The notes under the pieces: generated by a model
What the model saw: only the letters and a program-made list of their open reading frames with translations
What the model was told of the DNA's origin: nothing
Databases searched by the model: none
Shown: piece after piece, positions 1 to 7,282 of the stretch
How the letters are laid out: every line of letters starts with the position of its first letter
Numbering within the stretch: the stretch's first letter is position 1
Program-made: the position numbers and the translations under genes
Origin: an uncultured Devosia sp.
GTDB taxonomy: Bacteria; Pseudomonadota; Alphaproteobacteria; Rhizobiales; Devosiaceae
Length of the DNA stretch: 16,198 nucleotides
NCBI GenBank assembly: GCA_946480655.1
Contig: CAMLKN010000025.1
Coordinates: 1 to 16,198 of the forward strand
Direction: 5' to 3'

Positions 1-211
1 GCAGGCGCTGGTGGAACTGCCGCTGGTGATTTCGGACCATTGCGACTGGGGCGAACTCAATGCGTCCATTGTTGAAAGCGGGGCCGAGACCGTGTGGGTG
101 ACGCATGGGCGCGAGGATGCGCTGGTCTATTGGTGCCGGCAGCAAGGGCTCAAGGCCGAGCCGCTGGCGCTGCCGGGGCTCGATGACGATGGCGGGGAGG
201 GCGGGGCATGA
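1..211 (+). CDS. Ligase-associated DNA damage response exonuclease, C-terminal fragment
   Basis: This is the 3' end of a gene that starts outside the window; the frame is open from base 2 and stops with TGA at 209-211. The visible tail contains LPLVISDHCDWGEL followed by VWVTHGREDALVYWC. These resemble the end of the metallo-beta-lactamase/beta-CASP exonuclease encoded next to bacterial ATP-dependent repair ligases, with the C-terminal region carrying conserved His/Asp residues. Known members process DNA ends as partners of the ligase. The stop overlaps the ligase start (ATGA), so the two are translationally coupled, which strongly supports the assignment. The in-frame GTG at 11 is an internal valine codon and not a start. 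The active-site HxHxDH region lies upstream and cannot be checked here. Confidence 0.8.
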   Translation, partial: QALVELPLVISDHCDWGELNASIVESGAETVWVTHGREDALVYWCRQQGLKAEPLALPGLDDDGGEGGA

Positions 212-1773
212 AGCGCTTCGCGGATCTGCTTGAACTGCTCGCCCTGACGCCGTCGCGCACCCGCAAGATTGCGGCGCTGGCGCAGTATTTTGCCGAGGTG
301 CCGGACCCGGACCGGGGCCTGGCGCTGGCGGCGCTGACCGGGGAGATGGACATCCGCAACGTCAAGCCGGCGCTGCTGCGGGAGACCGTGCTGGCGGAGG
401 TGGACCCGACGCTGTTTGCGCTGTCCTATGACTATGTCGGGGATCTGGGGGAGACGATTGCCCTCATCTGGCCGCATCGCGGCGAGGGGGAATTGCCCCG
501 GCTGAGCGAGGTTGTTTCCCTGCTCAACCAGACCAGCAAAGCCGAACTGCCGCGCGTGATCGGGAACATGCTGACGCAGGCCGCGATCCATGAGCGCTGG
601 GCGCTGGTGAAGCTGGCGACCGGAGCGCTACGCATTGGCGTATCGGCGCGGCTGGCCAAGACGGCGCTGGCGCAGATGAGCGGAGTGGACCTGCAGGCGA
701 TCGAGGAGGTCTGGCATGGGGTGAAGCCACCCTATGATGAACTCTTTGCGTGGCTGGAGGGCCGGGCCGAGCGGCCCGCCATCGACCACACGGCGCGGTT
801 CCATCCGCTGATGCTGTCCAACCCGGTCGAGGACAGCGACTTCGACAAGCTCGACCCCAGGGACTTTGCGGCGGAGTGGAAGTGGGATGGTATTCGCGTG
901 CAGCTCGTGCTGGGCCGCAATGGCGCATCGCTGTTTTCGCGCACCGGCGACGATATTGCCGCGAGTTTCCCCGATGTTGTCGAGGCGGCCATGGGCCACG
1001 CCGTGCTGGATGGGGAACTGCTGGTGGGCCACGATTTCGAGGCGCGCAGCTTCAACGATCTGCAGCAGCGGCTTAACCGGAAGGTGGCCCAAGGCAAGCA
1101 GATGGCGGACCTGCCCGGCTTCGTGCGGGTCTATGACATGCTGTTCGATGGCGACGAGGATATCCGCGCGCTGGGCTGGGAGGGCAGGCGGGCACGCTTG
1201 GAGGCCTGGTTCCAGAAGAATCCGCAGACGCGGCTGGATCTCTCGGAGGTCCTGCCGTTCACCGACTGGGACGATCTGGGGCGGCTCAGGCGCATGGGCG
1301 CCGAAAGCCATGGCCATGAAGGGGTGATGATCAAGCTGCGCTCCGCACCCTATGTGCCGGGGCGGCCCAAGGGGTTCTGGTTCAAGTGGAAGCGCGACCC
1401 CAATGTGGTGGATGCCGTGCTGATGTATGCCCAGCGCGGGCATGGCAAGCGGTCGTCCTTCTATTCGGACTATACGTTCGGCGTCTGGAAGGGGAACGAG
1501 ATCGTCCCCATCGGCAAGGCCTATTTCGGCTTTACCGACGAGGAGCTGAAACAGCTCGACCGCTGGATCAGGGCCAATACGGTGGGCTCGTTCGGGCCGG
1601 TGCGCGAGGTGCGCAAGGAACTGGTGTTCGAAGTGGCCTTCGACTCGGCGCAGAAGAGCGGAAGACACAAATCGGGCGTGGCGCTGCGGTTTCCGCGCAT
1701 CAACCGGATACGCTGGGACAAGCCGGCCAATGAGGCGGCACGGCTCGAGGACATGGATGCGTTTGTGGGGTAG
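208..1773 (+). CDS. ATP-dependent DNA ligase (cisplatin damage response type)
   Basis: 521-residue ATP-dependent DNA ligase that seals nicks through a lysyl-AMP intermediate and is expected to act in DNA repair. Residues 1 to about 200 form the helical DNA-binding domain. The nucleotidyltransferase core follows: motif I KWDG with adenylation lysine K225, FSRTGDD (motif III), VLDGELL with E270 (motif IV), EGVMIK with K376 (motif V) and KWKR at about 393-396 (motif VI region). A C-terminal OB fold fills the rest. All core motifs are intact and the length suits this family. The ATG overlaps the exonuclease stop and follows a GGGGAGGG purine run. In related genomes this ligase travels with the exonuclease, an Lhr-like helicase and the PdeM phosphoesterase, forming a damage-response module. 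It is not a LigD-type NHEJ ligase, since no polymerase or 3'-phosphoesterase domain is fused. Confidence 0.93.
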   Translation: MKRFADLLELLALTPSRTRKIAALAQYFAEVPDPDRGLALAALTGEMDIRNVKPALLRETVLAEVDPTLFALSYDYVGDLGETIALIWPHRGEGELPRLSEVVSLLNQTSKAELPRVIGNMLTQAAIHERWALVKLATGALRIGVSARLAKTALAQMSGVDLQAIEEVWHGVKPPYDELFAWLEGRAERPAIDHTARFHPLMLSNPVEDSDFDKLDPRDFAAEWKWDGIRVQLVLGRNGASLFSRTGDDIAASFPDVVEAAMGHAVLDGELLVGHDFEARSFNDLQQRLNRKVAQGKQMADLPGFVRVYDMLFDGDEDIRALGWEGRRARLEAWFQKNPQTRLDLSEVLPFTDWDDLGRLRRMGAESHGHEGVMIKLRSAPYVPGRPKGFWFKWKRDPNVVDAVLMYAQRGHGKRSSFYSDYTFGVWKGNEIVPIGKAYFGFTDEELKQLDRWIRANTVGSFGPVREVRKELVFEVAFDSAQKSGRHKSGVALRFPRINRIRWDKPANEAARLEDMDAFVG

Positions 1774-1822
1774 GGGCTGTGAATGGGGGAAGATCGCGCA
1801 CCCCCACCCTGCTCGATTCAAC

Positions 1823-1875
1823 GGACTTAGCAAACGCTAAGTCCTATCTCGCTTCCCTCCCCACAAGGGGGAGGG
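1823..1875. repeat. Double-hairpin intergenic element (copy 1)
   Basis: The 128-base gap between the ligase stop and the UVR gene holds two adjacent inverted repeats. The first is GGACTTAGC / GCTAAGTCC (1823-1831 and 1836-1844, loop AAAC, perfect 9-bp stem). The second is CCCTCCCC / GGGGAGGG (1855-1862 and 1868-1875, perfect 8-bp stem). A C-rich lead-in (CCCCCACCC) starts at about 1801. The layout matches the element at 2243-2280, which suggests a dispersed repeat family. It may also attenuate transcription from the ligase into the UVR gene, although no strong T tract follows. Confidence 0.6.
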
Positions 1876-1901
1876 TGGCTCCGGTGAACGGGGAGAGATT
1901 G

Positions 1902-2213
1902 ATGTCATCGCGAAGCAATCATGCGCGGCTGGTGGCGCTGGAAAGGCAGATGGAAGCGGCGTCGGCCGATTTCGATTTCGAAAAGGCTGCGGCGCTGCGT
2001 GACGAGATTGCCCGGCTGCGGGGCGAATATGGCGAGGCGACCACGGTGGTGGACGAGAGCGGCGAGGCGGTGAAGGTCGTGGTGGGTCAGGCGCCGCCGG
2101 GCCAGATCGGGCTGGGGTCGAATGCACCGCTGCGCCAGCCGCCCAAGGGGTGGGTGAAGCCGAAGAAGCCGCCGTCGCTGACGAAAAATCACAAGGGGAG
2201 GGGAGAGCGGTAG
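1902..2213 (+). CDS. UvrB/UvrC (UVR) motif-containing small protein
   Basis: 103-residue soluble protein. Residues 9-42 (ARLVALERQMEAASADFDFE, continuing AALRDEIARLRGEY) form a UVR motif, the helical hairpin through which UvrB and UvrC interact. The C-terminal half ends in PPKGWVKPKKP and a basic tail, as in short rhizobial proteins often misnamed 'excinuclease subunit B'. It has no helicase or nuclease domain, so it is not UvrB or UvrC. It might bind one of them, but the role is unknown. I chose ATG 1902 because GGGGAGA at 1890-1896 sits about 5 bases before it. The frame is open back to 1779, but that stretch translates the repeat element. Being next to the repair ligase fits a repair role, although the 128-base gap with hairpins means co-transcription is not assured. 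Confidence 0.75.
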   Translation: MSSRSNHARLVALERQMEAASADFDFEKAAALRDEIARLRGEYGEATTVVDESGEAVKVVVGQAPPGQIGLGSNAPLRQPPKGWVKPKKPPSLTKNHKGRGER

Positions 2214-2242
2214 GGGTGTGAAGCCTCGAAGGCCCCCTCACC

Positions 2243-2280
2243 CGGCGCTGCGCGCCGACCTCTCCCCCAAAGGGAGAGGT
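2243..2280. terminator. Double-hairpin repeat and likely bidirectional terminator (copy 2)
   Basis: This lies in the convergent gap between the UVR gene (+) and the MerR-family gene (-). The first hairpin is CGGCGC / GCGCCG (2243-2248 and 2252-2257). It is immediately followed by ACCTCTCCC / GGGAGAGGT (2258-2266 and 2272-2280, loop CCAAA, perfect 9-bp stem). A C-rich CCCCCTCACCC lead-in starts at about 2233, as in the copy upstream of the UVR gene and in the same orientation. Palindromes with this wording are common between genes in Hyphomicrobiales genomes, from general knowledge and not from a search. Its position suggests it ends transcripts from both sides. No U tract is visible. Confidence 0.6.
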
Positions 2281-2294
2281 GAAGGCGGTTGCCG

Positions 2295-2690
2295 CTACCC
2301 GGCCTTCTGATGCAGCCGCTCCTCGGCCAGTTGCTTGATTTCGCGCAGTTCGCGAATGGTGGTTTCGAGGTCATCGCGCTGGCGTTCGAGCAGGGCGATG
2401 CGTTCGTCGACTTTGCCGGCCAGGAGGTTGACCTGCTGGGTGCGGTCGGCGTCATAGAGGCTGAGATAGTCCGAAATGTCCCTCAGGGTGAAGCCGAGAC
2501 GCTTGCCCCTGAGGATGAGGATCAGCCGGGCACGGTCGCGCTTGCGGAAGATGCGGGTGGCGCCCAGCCGCTCGGGCGACAGCAGGCCCTTGGATTCATA
2601 GAACCGGATGGCCCGGGTGGAGATGCCGAACTCGCTGGCGAGGTCGGCAATCGAGAACAGGTCTTTGCTGTCGGCCACTGCCCGGGTCAC
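2295..2690 (-). CDS. MerR-family transcriptional regulator, LiuR-like
   Basis: 131-residue DNA-binding regulator. The winged helix-turn-helix spans residues 12-78, with the MerR signature RAIRFYESKGLLSPERLG and the LiuR-like run RIFRKRDRARLILILRGKRL. A coiled-coil dimerisation helix fills about 84-127. There is no cysteine, so it is not a metal or thiol sensor of the classic MerR kind. LiuR regulators control branched-chain amino acid or fatty-acid catabolism and are thought to respond to acyl-CoA-type intermediates. The start is GTG at 2688-2690, overlapping the acyl-CoA ligase stop (GTGA) with GAGGAAG just upstream, so it is translated together with that gene. Two palindromes in the upstream divergent promoter region are the obvious candidate targets, which would make it autoregulated. 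The exact effector cannot be read from sequence. Confidence 0.85.
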   Translation of the reverse strand: MTRAVADSKDLFSIADLASEFGISTRAIRFYESKGLLSPERLGATRIFRKRDRARLILILRGKRLGFTLRDISDYLSLYDADRTQQVNLLAGKVDERIALLERQRDDLETTIRELREIKQLAEERLHQKAG

Positions 2691-4399
2691 TTCTTCCTCG
2701 CATGGGTCTGGGCATATTCCTCGCGCAACTCCTTCTTGGAGAGCTTGCCGATGAGGGTCTTGGGCAGGGCGTCCTTGAAGATGATGTGCTTGGGCATTTC
2801 GATCTTGTTGAGCGTTTCGGAGAGGAAGGCCTTGAGTTCGGCTTCGGTCACCGAATGGCCCGCCTTGAGCTTGATGTAGGCCACCGGCGCCTCGCCGCGA
2901 TATTCGTCGGGCACGCCAATGACATTCACCTCCTCGACGGCCTCGTGGGTCATGGCCGCTTCCTCGATGGTGCGGGGATAGACGTTGAAGCCCGAGCAGA
3001 TGATGAGATCCTTGATGCGGTCGACGAGGAAGACGTAGCCGTCCTCATCCATATGCCCGACATCGCCGGTGCGCAGCCAGCCATCCATGAAGGCGTCCCT
3101 GCTGGCCTCGGGATTGTTGTAATAGCCGGCCATGACCTGTGGGCCCTTGACCTGCAGCTCGCCATTCTCGCCGATGCCGACGACCTTGCCCGAATCCACG
3201 TCGACAAAACGGATGTCGGTGCCCGGCAGCGGCAGACCGATGGACATGGGCTTTGAGGGCACGCGCAGGGCGGCGCAGCAGACCACGGGCGATGCCTCGG
3301 TCAGGCCATAGCCCTCGGCCAAGAGGGCCTTGGATTTCGTGGAAAAGGCATGGCGCACTTCATCGGGCAGGGCGGCGCCGCCGGAAATGGCCACTTCAAG
3401 CGAAGCCAGTTCGGCCTGCCCGACATTGTCGGCACGGGCGAGGGCATTGAGCAGGGTGGGCACGGCGGGCAGGACATTGGCCTTGGTGCGCGCAAAGATG
3501 CCGAGGAGCGCCTTCAATTCGAAGCGCGGCAGCATGATGACCGGCGTGCCGTTGCAGAGCGGCACGTTCATGCAAACGGTCATGGCGAAGATGTGGAAGA
3601 AGGGCAGGACGGCGATGACCTTGGTGGGCGGATAGAAGAGGCCGCATCCCCATTTGTCGATCTGGCTCATATTGGCCGCGATATTGGCATGGGTGAGCAG
3701 GGCACCCTTGGGAATGCCGGTCGTGCCGCCGGTATATTGCTGGACCGCGATGTCCTTGGCGGGGTCGATGGTCACCGGCGAGGGCGCGTCCCTGCGGGCC
3801 AGGAGCGCCTCGAAGGATGTGAGGGCACTGGCATGCGGCGACTGACTGGTTTTCGCCAGGTCCTTGCGCTTGACCACCGAGAAGAGGACTTTCTTGACCA
3901 GCGGCAGGGCATTGGGAAAGTGCGCGACGATCAGCTTCTTGACGTGGCCGGCCTCGAGCAGCGCCTCGCCCTTCTCGAAGATCTGCTGCAGGTCCAGCGT
4001 CACCATGATATCGGCGCCGGCATTGGCGGTGATGTGCCCGAGTTCGGCGACGGTATAGAGCGGGTTGCAGTTGACCACGGTGCCGCCCGCGCGGAGTACG
4101 CCGTAATAGGCAATGGGATAAAAGGGCGTGTTGGGCAGCATCAGCGCGACGCGCGTGCCCTTGGTCACGCCGAACTGGCTTTGCAGGGCGCCGGCAAAGG
4201 CGACGATCTTCTCGGCCAGTTCACCAAAAGTGGTGGTGCCGCCAAGGAAGTCGAGGGCCACGGCGCCGGGATTCTTGGCGCAGGCGGCCAGAACCTGCTC
4301 ATGGACGGGGGTGGTGTCGATCACATCGTCCCAGATGATTCCATCCGGGTAGCTGGCAATCCACGGGCGCAGGGCGGTTGTCGTGGCAGGCTGTTCCAT
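2687..4399 (-). CDS. fadD: Long-chain fatty acid--CoA ligase
   Basis: 570-residue AMP-forming acyl-CoA synthetase that activates free fatty acids to acyl-CoA, the entry step of beta-oxidation. Core motifs are in order: YTGGTTGIPKG (222-232, ATP-binding loop), GYGLTEASP (363-371), TGD at 444-446 in GWLRTGDVGHMDEDGY, DRIKDLI at 460-466, and GKLSKKEL with the catalytic lysine at about K552. No signal peptide or membrane span is evident; it is probably cytosolic or membrane-associated. I chose ATG 4399 because GGAGGAGA precedes it at a proper distance. The frame stays open to 4507, but that extension would be basic, unlike the family, and would use up the leader. It forms a two-gene operon with the regulator downstream. 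Chain-length preference is not visible; a dicarboxylate (PimA-like) ligase is an alternative. Confidence 0.88.
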   Translation of the reverse strand: MEQPATTTALRPWIASYPDGIIWDDVIDTTPVHEQVLAACAKNPGAVALDFLGGTTTFGELAEKIVAFAGALQSQFGVTKGTRVALMLPNTPFYPIAYYGVLRAGGTVVNCNPLYTVAELGHITANAGADIMVTLDLQQIFEKGEALLEAGHVKKLIVAHFPNALPLVKKVLFSVVKRKDLAKTSQSPHASALTSFEALLARRDAPSPVTIDPAKDIAVQQYTGGTTGIPKGALLTHANIAANMSQIDKWGCGLFYPPTKVIAVLPFFHIFAMTVCMNVPLCNGTPVIMLPRFELKALLGIFARTKANVLPAVPTLLNALARADNVGQAELASLEVAISGGAALPDEVRHAFSTKSKALLAEGYGLTEASPVVCCAALRVPSKPMSIGLPLPGTDIRFVDVDSGKVVGIGENGELQVKGPQVMAGYYNNPEASRDAFMDGWLRTGDVGHMDEDGYVFLVDRIKDLIICSGFNVYPRTIEEAAMTHEAVEEVNVIGVPDEYRGEAPVAYIKLKAGHSVTEAELKAFLSETLNKIEMPKHIIFKDALPKTLIGKLSKKELREEYAQTHARKK

Positions 4400-4511
4400 T
4401 GCGTTCTCCTCCAATTGCCCCAGTGAGCAAGCGGTTTCCCGTCGTGTTCCAGGAAGGGGGCCGGTTTTGGCCGACGCTCTCCGGCGTCTGTCACCCTCAT
4501 GGAACATGCAA

Positions 4512-4540
4512 ATTATTCCACGGGTTTACGTTAGCGTCAA
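4512..4540 (-). promoter_or_regulatory. Predicted sigma70-type promoter for fadD-regulator operon
   Basis: Reading leftward on the minus strand, TTGACG (4540-4535) is followed by exactly 17 bases and then AATAAT (4517-4512). Each hexamer matches the sigma70 consensus in five of six positions. Transcription would start near 4505, leaving a leader of about 105 bases before the ATG at 4399. The -35 box is the first part of the 16-bp palindrome at 4525-4540, so a bound regulator would block RNA polymerase. Inferred from pattern only. Confidence 0.6.
4525..4540. promoter_or_regulatory. LiuR-like operator, site 1
   Basis: The sequence TTTACGTTAGCGTCAA is an imperfect 16-bp palindrome whose reverse complement is TTGACGCTAACGTAAA. 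The arms fit the pattern TTnACGnnnnCGTnAA. This resembles, as I remember it, the palindrome recognised by LiuR-type MerR-family repressors. It overlaps the -35 box and spacer of the leftward promoter. The matching site at 4620-4635 and the LiuR-like regulator in the same operon support the call. Confidence 0.65.
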
Positions 4541-4619
4541 TTCGCTGCCGGTGGGGCAACGGAGGGACGTGCGTCGCGCCGAAACGGCATGGTGTACTGC
4601 CGACCTATTGGGCGATCAC

Positions 4620-4635
4620 TTGACGTATACGTAAA
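4620..4635. promoter_or_regulatory. LiuR-like operator, site 2
   Basis: TTGACGTATACGTAAA is a 16-bp near-perfect palindrome (only the G/T position at the third base from each end breaks symmetry). It fits the same TTnACGnnnnCGTnAA pattern as site 1 at 4525-4540. The two centres are 95 bases apart, close to nine helical turns, so both lie on about the same face of the DNA. It covers the -35 box of the rightward promoter. A short direct repeat, GTAAACT at 4631-4637 and 4641-4647, overlaps its right edge. Confidence 0.65.
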
Positions 4636-4647
4636 CTTGGGTAAACT
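4620..4647 (+). promoter_or_regulatory. Predicted sigma70-type promoter for fadE-fadJ-fadI
   Basis: TTGACG (4620-4625), 16 bases, then TAAACT (4642-4647). The -35 box matches consensus in five of six positions and the -10 box in four of six, so this is weaker than its leftward partner. Transcription would start near 4654, giving a leader of about 145 bases before the fadE start. The -35 box is part of the palindromic operator, which implies repression when the operator is bound. Confidence 0.5.
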
Positions 4648-4747
4648 CGCCTCTACACAAGCCCCGCCCCCGCGCTATGGTGCGGGCAAGCAAGGGGAGG
4701 CCGGATCGATTCTCAAGTCGATACCGGTCCGACATTTGAGGAATGGC

Positions 4748-4778
4748 GGGCACGAGGCCCCTTTTGCGGGCCGTGCCC
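4748..4778 (+). promoter_or_regulatory. Hairpin in the fadE leader, just before the ribosome binding site
   Basis: GGGCAC (4748-4753) pairs with GTGCCC (4773-4778), and inside it GGCCC (4756-4760) pairs with GGGCC (4768-4772). The loop is CTTTTGC and there is a two-base bulge on the left side. This gives an 11-bp GC-rich stem ending five bases before the strong AAGGAGG at 4784-4790. It could hold the ribosome binding site open or affect message stability. There is no U tract after it, so it is not an obvious terminator. Confidence 0.45.
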
Positions 4779-4799
4779 TGTCCAAGGAGGATGAGGGGC

Positions 4800-7265
4800 A
4801 TGACCCTTTTGCTGGTTGCGATCAGTCTTGTTGTCTTTGCCGCGCTGGCCATGCGCGAAAGCCCGATCTGGCAGTGGGGCGCAGCGTTCGTTGCCATCGG
4901 GCTTCTGTCCGGGCTCGACTTCACCCAGGCCGGCGCCACCTATGGGCTGGGTTGGTTCAACTGGGTTCTGGTGGTCTTCGGTGTCCTGCTGCTGATCCTC
5001 TCGGTCAAGCCAATCCGCATGACGGCGCTGACCACGCCGGTCTATGGCGCGGTCAAGTCCATCCTCCCCAAGGTGAGCCGCACCGAGCAGGAAGCGCTCG
5101 ATGCCGGTACCGTGGGCTGGGACGCGGAGCTGTTTTCCGGCCGCCCGGACTGGGACAAGCTGACCAAGATCCGTCCCCTCACCCTGACACCCGAAGAGCA
5201 AGCCTTCCTCGATGGCCCGGCCGAGATCGCGGCCAAGATGATCGACGACTGGGACATCCGTCACAACCGCGCCGACCTCTCGCCCGAGCTCTGGGAATTC
5301 CTCAAGTCCAAGGGGTTCCTGGGCATGCTGATTGCCAAGGAGCACGGTGGTCTCGGCTTTTCGGCCCAGGCGCAGTCGATGATCGTTTCCAAGATCGCCA
5401 GCCGCTCGGTCGCGGCCGGTATCACCGTCATGGTGCCCAATTCGCTCGGGCCCGGCGAGTTGCTCGAAAAGTATGGCACGCCGGCGCAGAAGGAGAAGTA
5501 TCTCCATCGCCTCGCCGATGGCCGCGAAGTGCCGTGTTTTGCCCTGACCGGGGTACATTCGGGTTCGGATGCGGGCGGCATGCGCGATATCGGCATTGTC
5601 ACCAAGGGCATGCATAACGGGCAGGAAGTGCTCGGCGTGCGCCTCAGCTTCGACAAGCGCTACATCACGCTGGCGCCGGTAGCGACGCTGGTGGGCCTCG
5701 CCTTCATCCTCAAGGATCCGGACAATCTGCTCGGTCGCGGGCCGGAAATCGGCATCACCCTGGCGCTGATCCCGCATGACCACCCCGGCCTCGATATCGG
5801 CCGCCGCCATTATCCGGCGCGCCAGGCCTTCATGAATGGCCCGGTGCGCGGCAAGGACATGTTCATTCCCATGGACTTCCTCATCGGCGGCACCGACTAT
5901 GCCGGGCAGGGCTGGCGCATGCTGATGGAGTGCCTCTCCACCGGCCGCGCCATTTCGCTGCCCGCCATCGGCACGACTTCGATCAAGCAGACCCTGCGCG
6001 CCACATCCGCTTATGCCCGCGTGCGCCGCCAGTTCGGCATTCCGGTGGGCATCATGGAAGGCGTTGCCGAGCCGCTCGGCGAGATGGTCAAGCGCGCCTA
6101 TATGTTCGAGGCGACGCGCCGGCTGACGGCGTCCATGGTCGACGAGGGCCAGCGCCCCGCCGTCATCGCGGGCCTTCTCAAATACACCACGACCGAAGCC
6201 ATGCGCGACAGCATGGATGATGCCTTCGACATCCAGGGCGGCCGTGCCATCCAGGACGGGCCGGGCAATTATCTGTTCGGCGCCTACCAGTCCATGCCGG
6301 TGGCCATCACGGTCGAGGGTGCCAATATCCTCACCCGCACGCTGATGACCTTTGCCCAGGGCGTGCTGCGCGCGCATCCCTATCTGCTCAAGGAAATCCA
6401 GGCGGCGCAGAACAAGGATCGCAAGGCCGGGCTCGAGGCGTTCGATGCGGCTTTTGGCGGGCACACCAAGTTCATGCTGCGCAATATCGTGGCCAGCTTC
6501 CTGCACGGGCTCAGCAATGGCGCCTTCGCGTCCTCGCCCAATGAAGGCTCGATGGCCAAGTGGTACCGGCGCCTGCACCGCTATTCGCAGGATTTTGCGC
6601 TGGTGGCCGACTGGACCACGGTGGTGCTGGGCGGAGCGCTCAAGCGCAAGCAGAAGCTTTCGGGGCGCATGGCCGATATCCTGGGTGATCTCTACCTGAT
6701 GTCGGCCACGCTCAAGCGCTTCGAGGAAGAGGGCTCGATTGCCGAGGACAAGGAATTGGTGGAAGCGATTCTTGCGGATCGCGTCGCCTCCATGGAAGCG
6801 ACCTTTGCCGAAGTCTTTGCCAATTTCCCCAACCCGGCCTTTGCCTGGGCCATGCGGGTGCTGTGCTTCCCGCTCGGGCGCCATGCCAAGCCGGCTTCCG
6901 ATCGCGTCAACTATCGCTTCGTGCGCGCGGTGCTGCGGCCCGGCGCCTTTCGCGACCGCCTGACCACGGGCGTCTATGTGTCCATGGACCCAAATGACGT
7001 CACCGGCGTTCTGGAAGACGCCTTCATCAAGGTGACCGAGGCCGAGGATATCGAAGCCAAGTTCGTCAAGGCCTCGCGCAAGGGGATCATCGAGCGGCGG
7101 CTCGATCGCGATGCCATTGCCGATGCGGTGGCAGCGGGCGTGCTCAACGACAACGAGGCGGGCATCATGCGCGCGGCCGACGAGGCCACCAACCGGGCCG
7201 TCCACGTCGATGATTTCGAGATGGACGTGCTCAAGCCGACCGATGAGCGGGCTGCAGCCGAATAG
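4800..7265 (+). CDS. fadE: Acyl-CoA dehydrogenase, FadE type
   Basis: 821-residue FAD-dependent acyl-CoA dehydrogenase making trans-2-enoyl-CoA, the first oxidation of the beta-oxidation cycle. E. coli FadE is about 814 residues, much longer than ordinary 380-residue dehydrogenases. Two hydrophobic stretches near the N-terminus (about residues 2-17 and 25-38) and a third at about 50-65 (WVLVVFGVLLLILSV) indicate membrane anchoring. The dehydrogenase core follows, with ITVEGANILTR holding E506, which aligns with the catalytic glutamate of the YEGT motif in other acyl-CoA dehydrogenases. The C-terminal extension is typical of FadE. I chose ATG 4800 because AAGGAGG ends 9 bases before it. ATG 4791 is directly abutted by that Shine-Dalgarno sequence, and the frame open from 4743 would translate the leader hairpin. 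It is first in the rightward fad operon. Confidence 0.92.
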   Translation: MTLLLVAISLVVFAALAMRESPIWQWGAAFVAIGLLSGLDFTQAGATYGLGWFNWVLVVFGVLLLILSVKPIRMTALTTPVYGAVKSILPKVSRTEQEALDAGTVGWDAELFSGRPDWDKLTKIRPLTLTPEEQAFLDGPAEIAAKMIDDWDIRHNRADLSPELWEFLKSKGFLGMLIAKEHGGLGFSAQAQSMIVSKIASRSVAAGITVMVPNSLGPGELLEKYGTPAQKEKYLHRLADGREVPCFALTGVHSGSDAGGMRDIGIVTKGMHNGQEVLGVRLSFDKRYITLAPVATLVGLAFILKDPDNLLGRGPEIGITLALIPHDHPGLDIGRRHYPARQAFMNGPVRGKDMFIPMDFLIGGTDYAGQGWRMLMECLSTGRAISLPAIGTTSIKQTLRATSAYARVRRQFGIPVGIMEGVAEPLGEMVKRAYMFEATRRLTASMVDEGQRPAVIAGLLKYTTTEAMRDSMDDAFDIQGGRAIQDGPGNYLFGAYQSMPVAITVEGANILTRTLMTFAQGVLRAHPYLLKEIQAAQNKDRKAGLEAFDAAFGGHTKFMLRNIVASFLHGLSNGAFASSPNEGSMAKWYRRLHRYSQDFALVADWTTVVLGGALKRKQKLSGRMADILGDLYLMSATLKRFEEEGSIAEDKELVEAILADRVASMEATFAEVFANFPNPAFAWAMRVLCFPLGRHAKPASDRVNYRFVRAVLRPGAFRDRLTTGVYVSMDPNDVTGVLEDAFIKVTEAEDIEAKFVKASRKGIIERRLDRDAIADAVAAGVLNDNEAGIMRAADEATNRAVHVDDFEMDVLKPTDERAAAE

Positions 7266-7282
7266 CGGCCAAGATCCCGGTG

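Noticed and set aside
628..1833. 401-codon minus-strand open frame opposite the DNA ligase
   Set aside because: Shadow of the ligase, which carries all nucleotidyltransferase motifs.
1779..1901. Upstream start extending the UVR-motif protein by 41 residues
   Set aside because: The extension is a translation of the double-hairpin repeat, and ATG 1902 has a good Shine-Dalgarno sequence.
3350..4426. 358-codon plus-strand open frame opposite fadD
   Set aside because: Low-complexity Gly/Asp/Glu-rich translation with no domain; fadD on the other strand is complete.
4743..4799. Upstream start of FadE at 4743 or 4791
   Set aside because: The 4743 start would translate the leader hairpin. ATG 4791 directly abuts AAGGAGG, while ATG 4800 has a normal 9-base spacing and begins the hydrophobic N-terminus.
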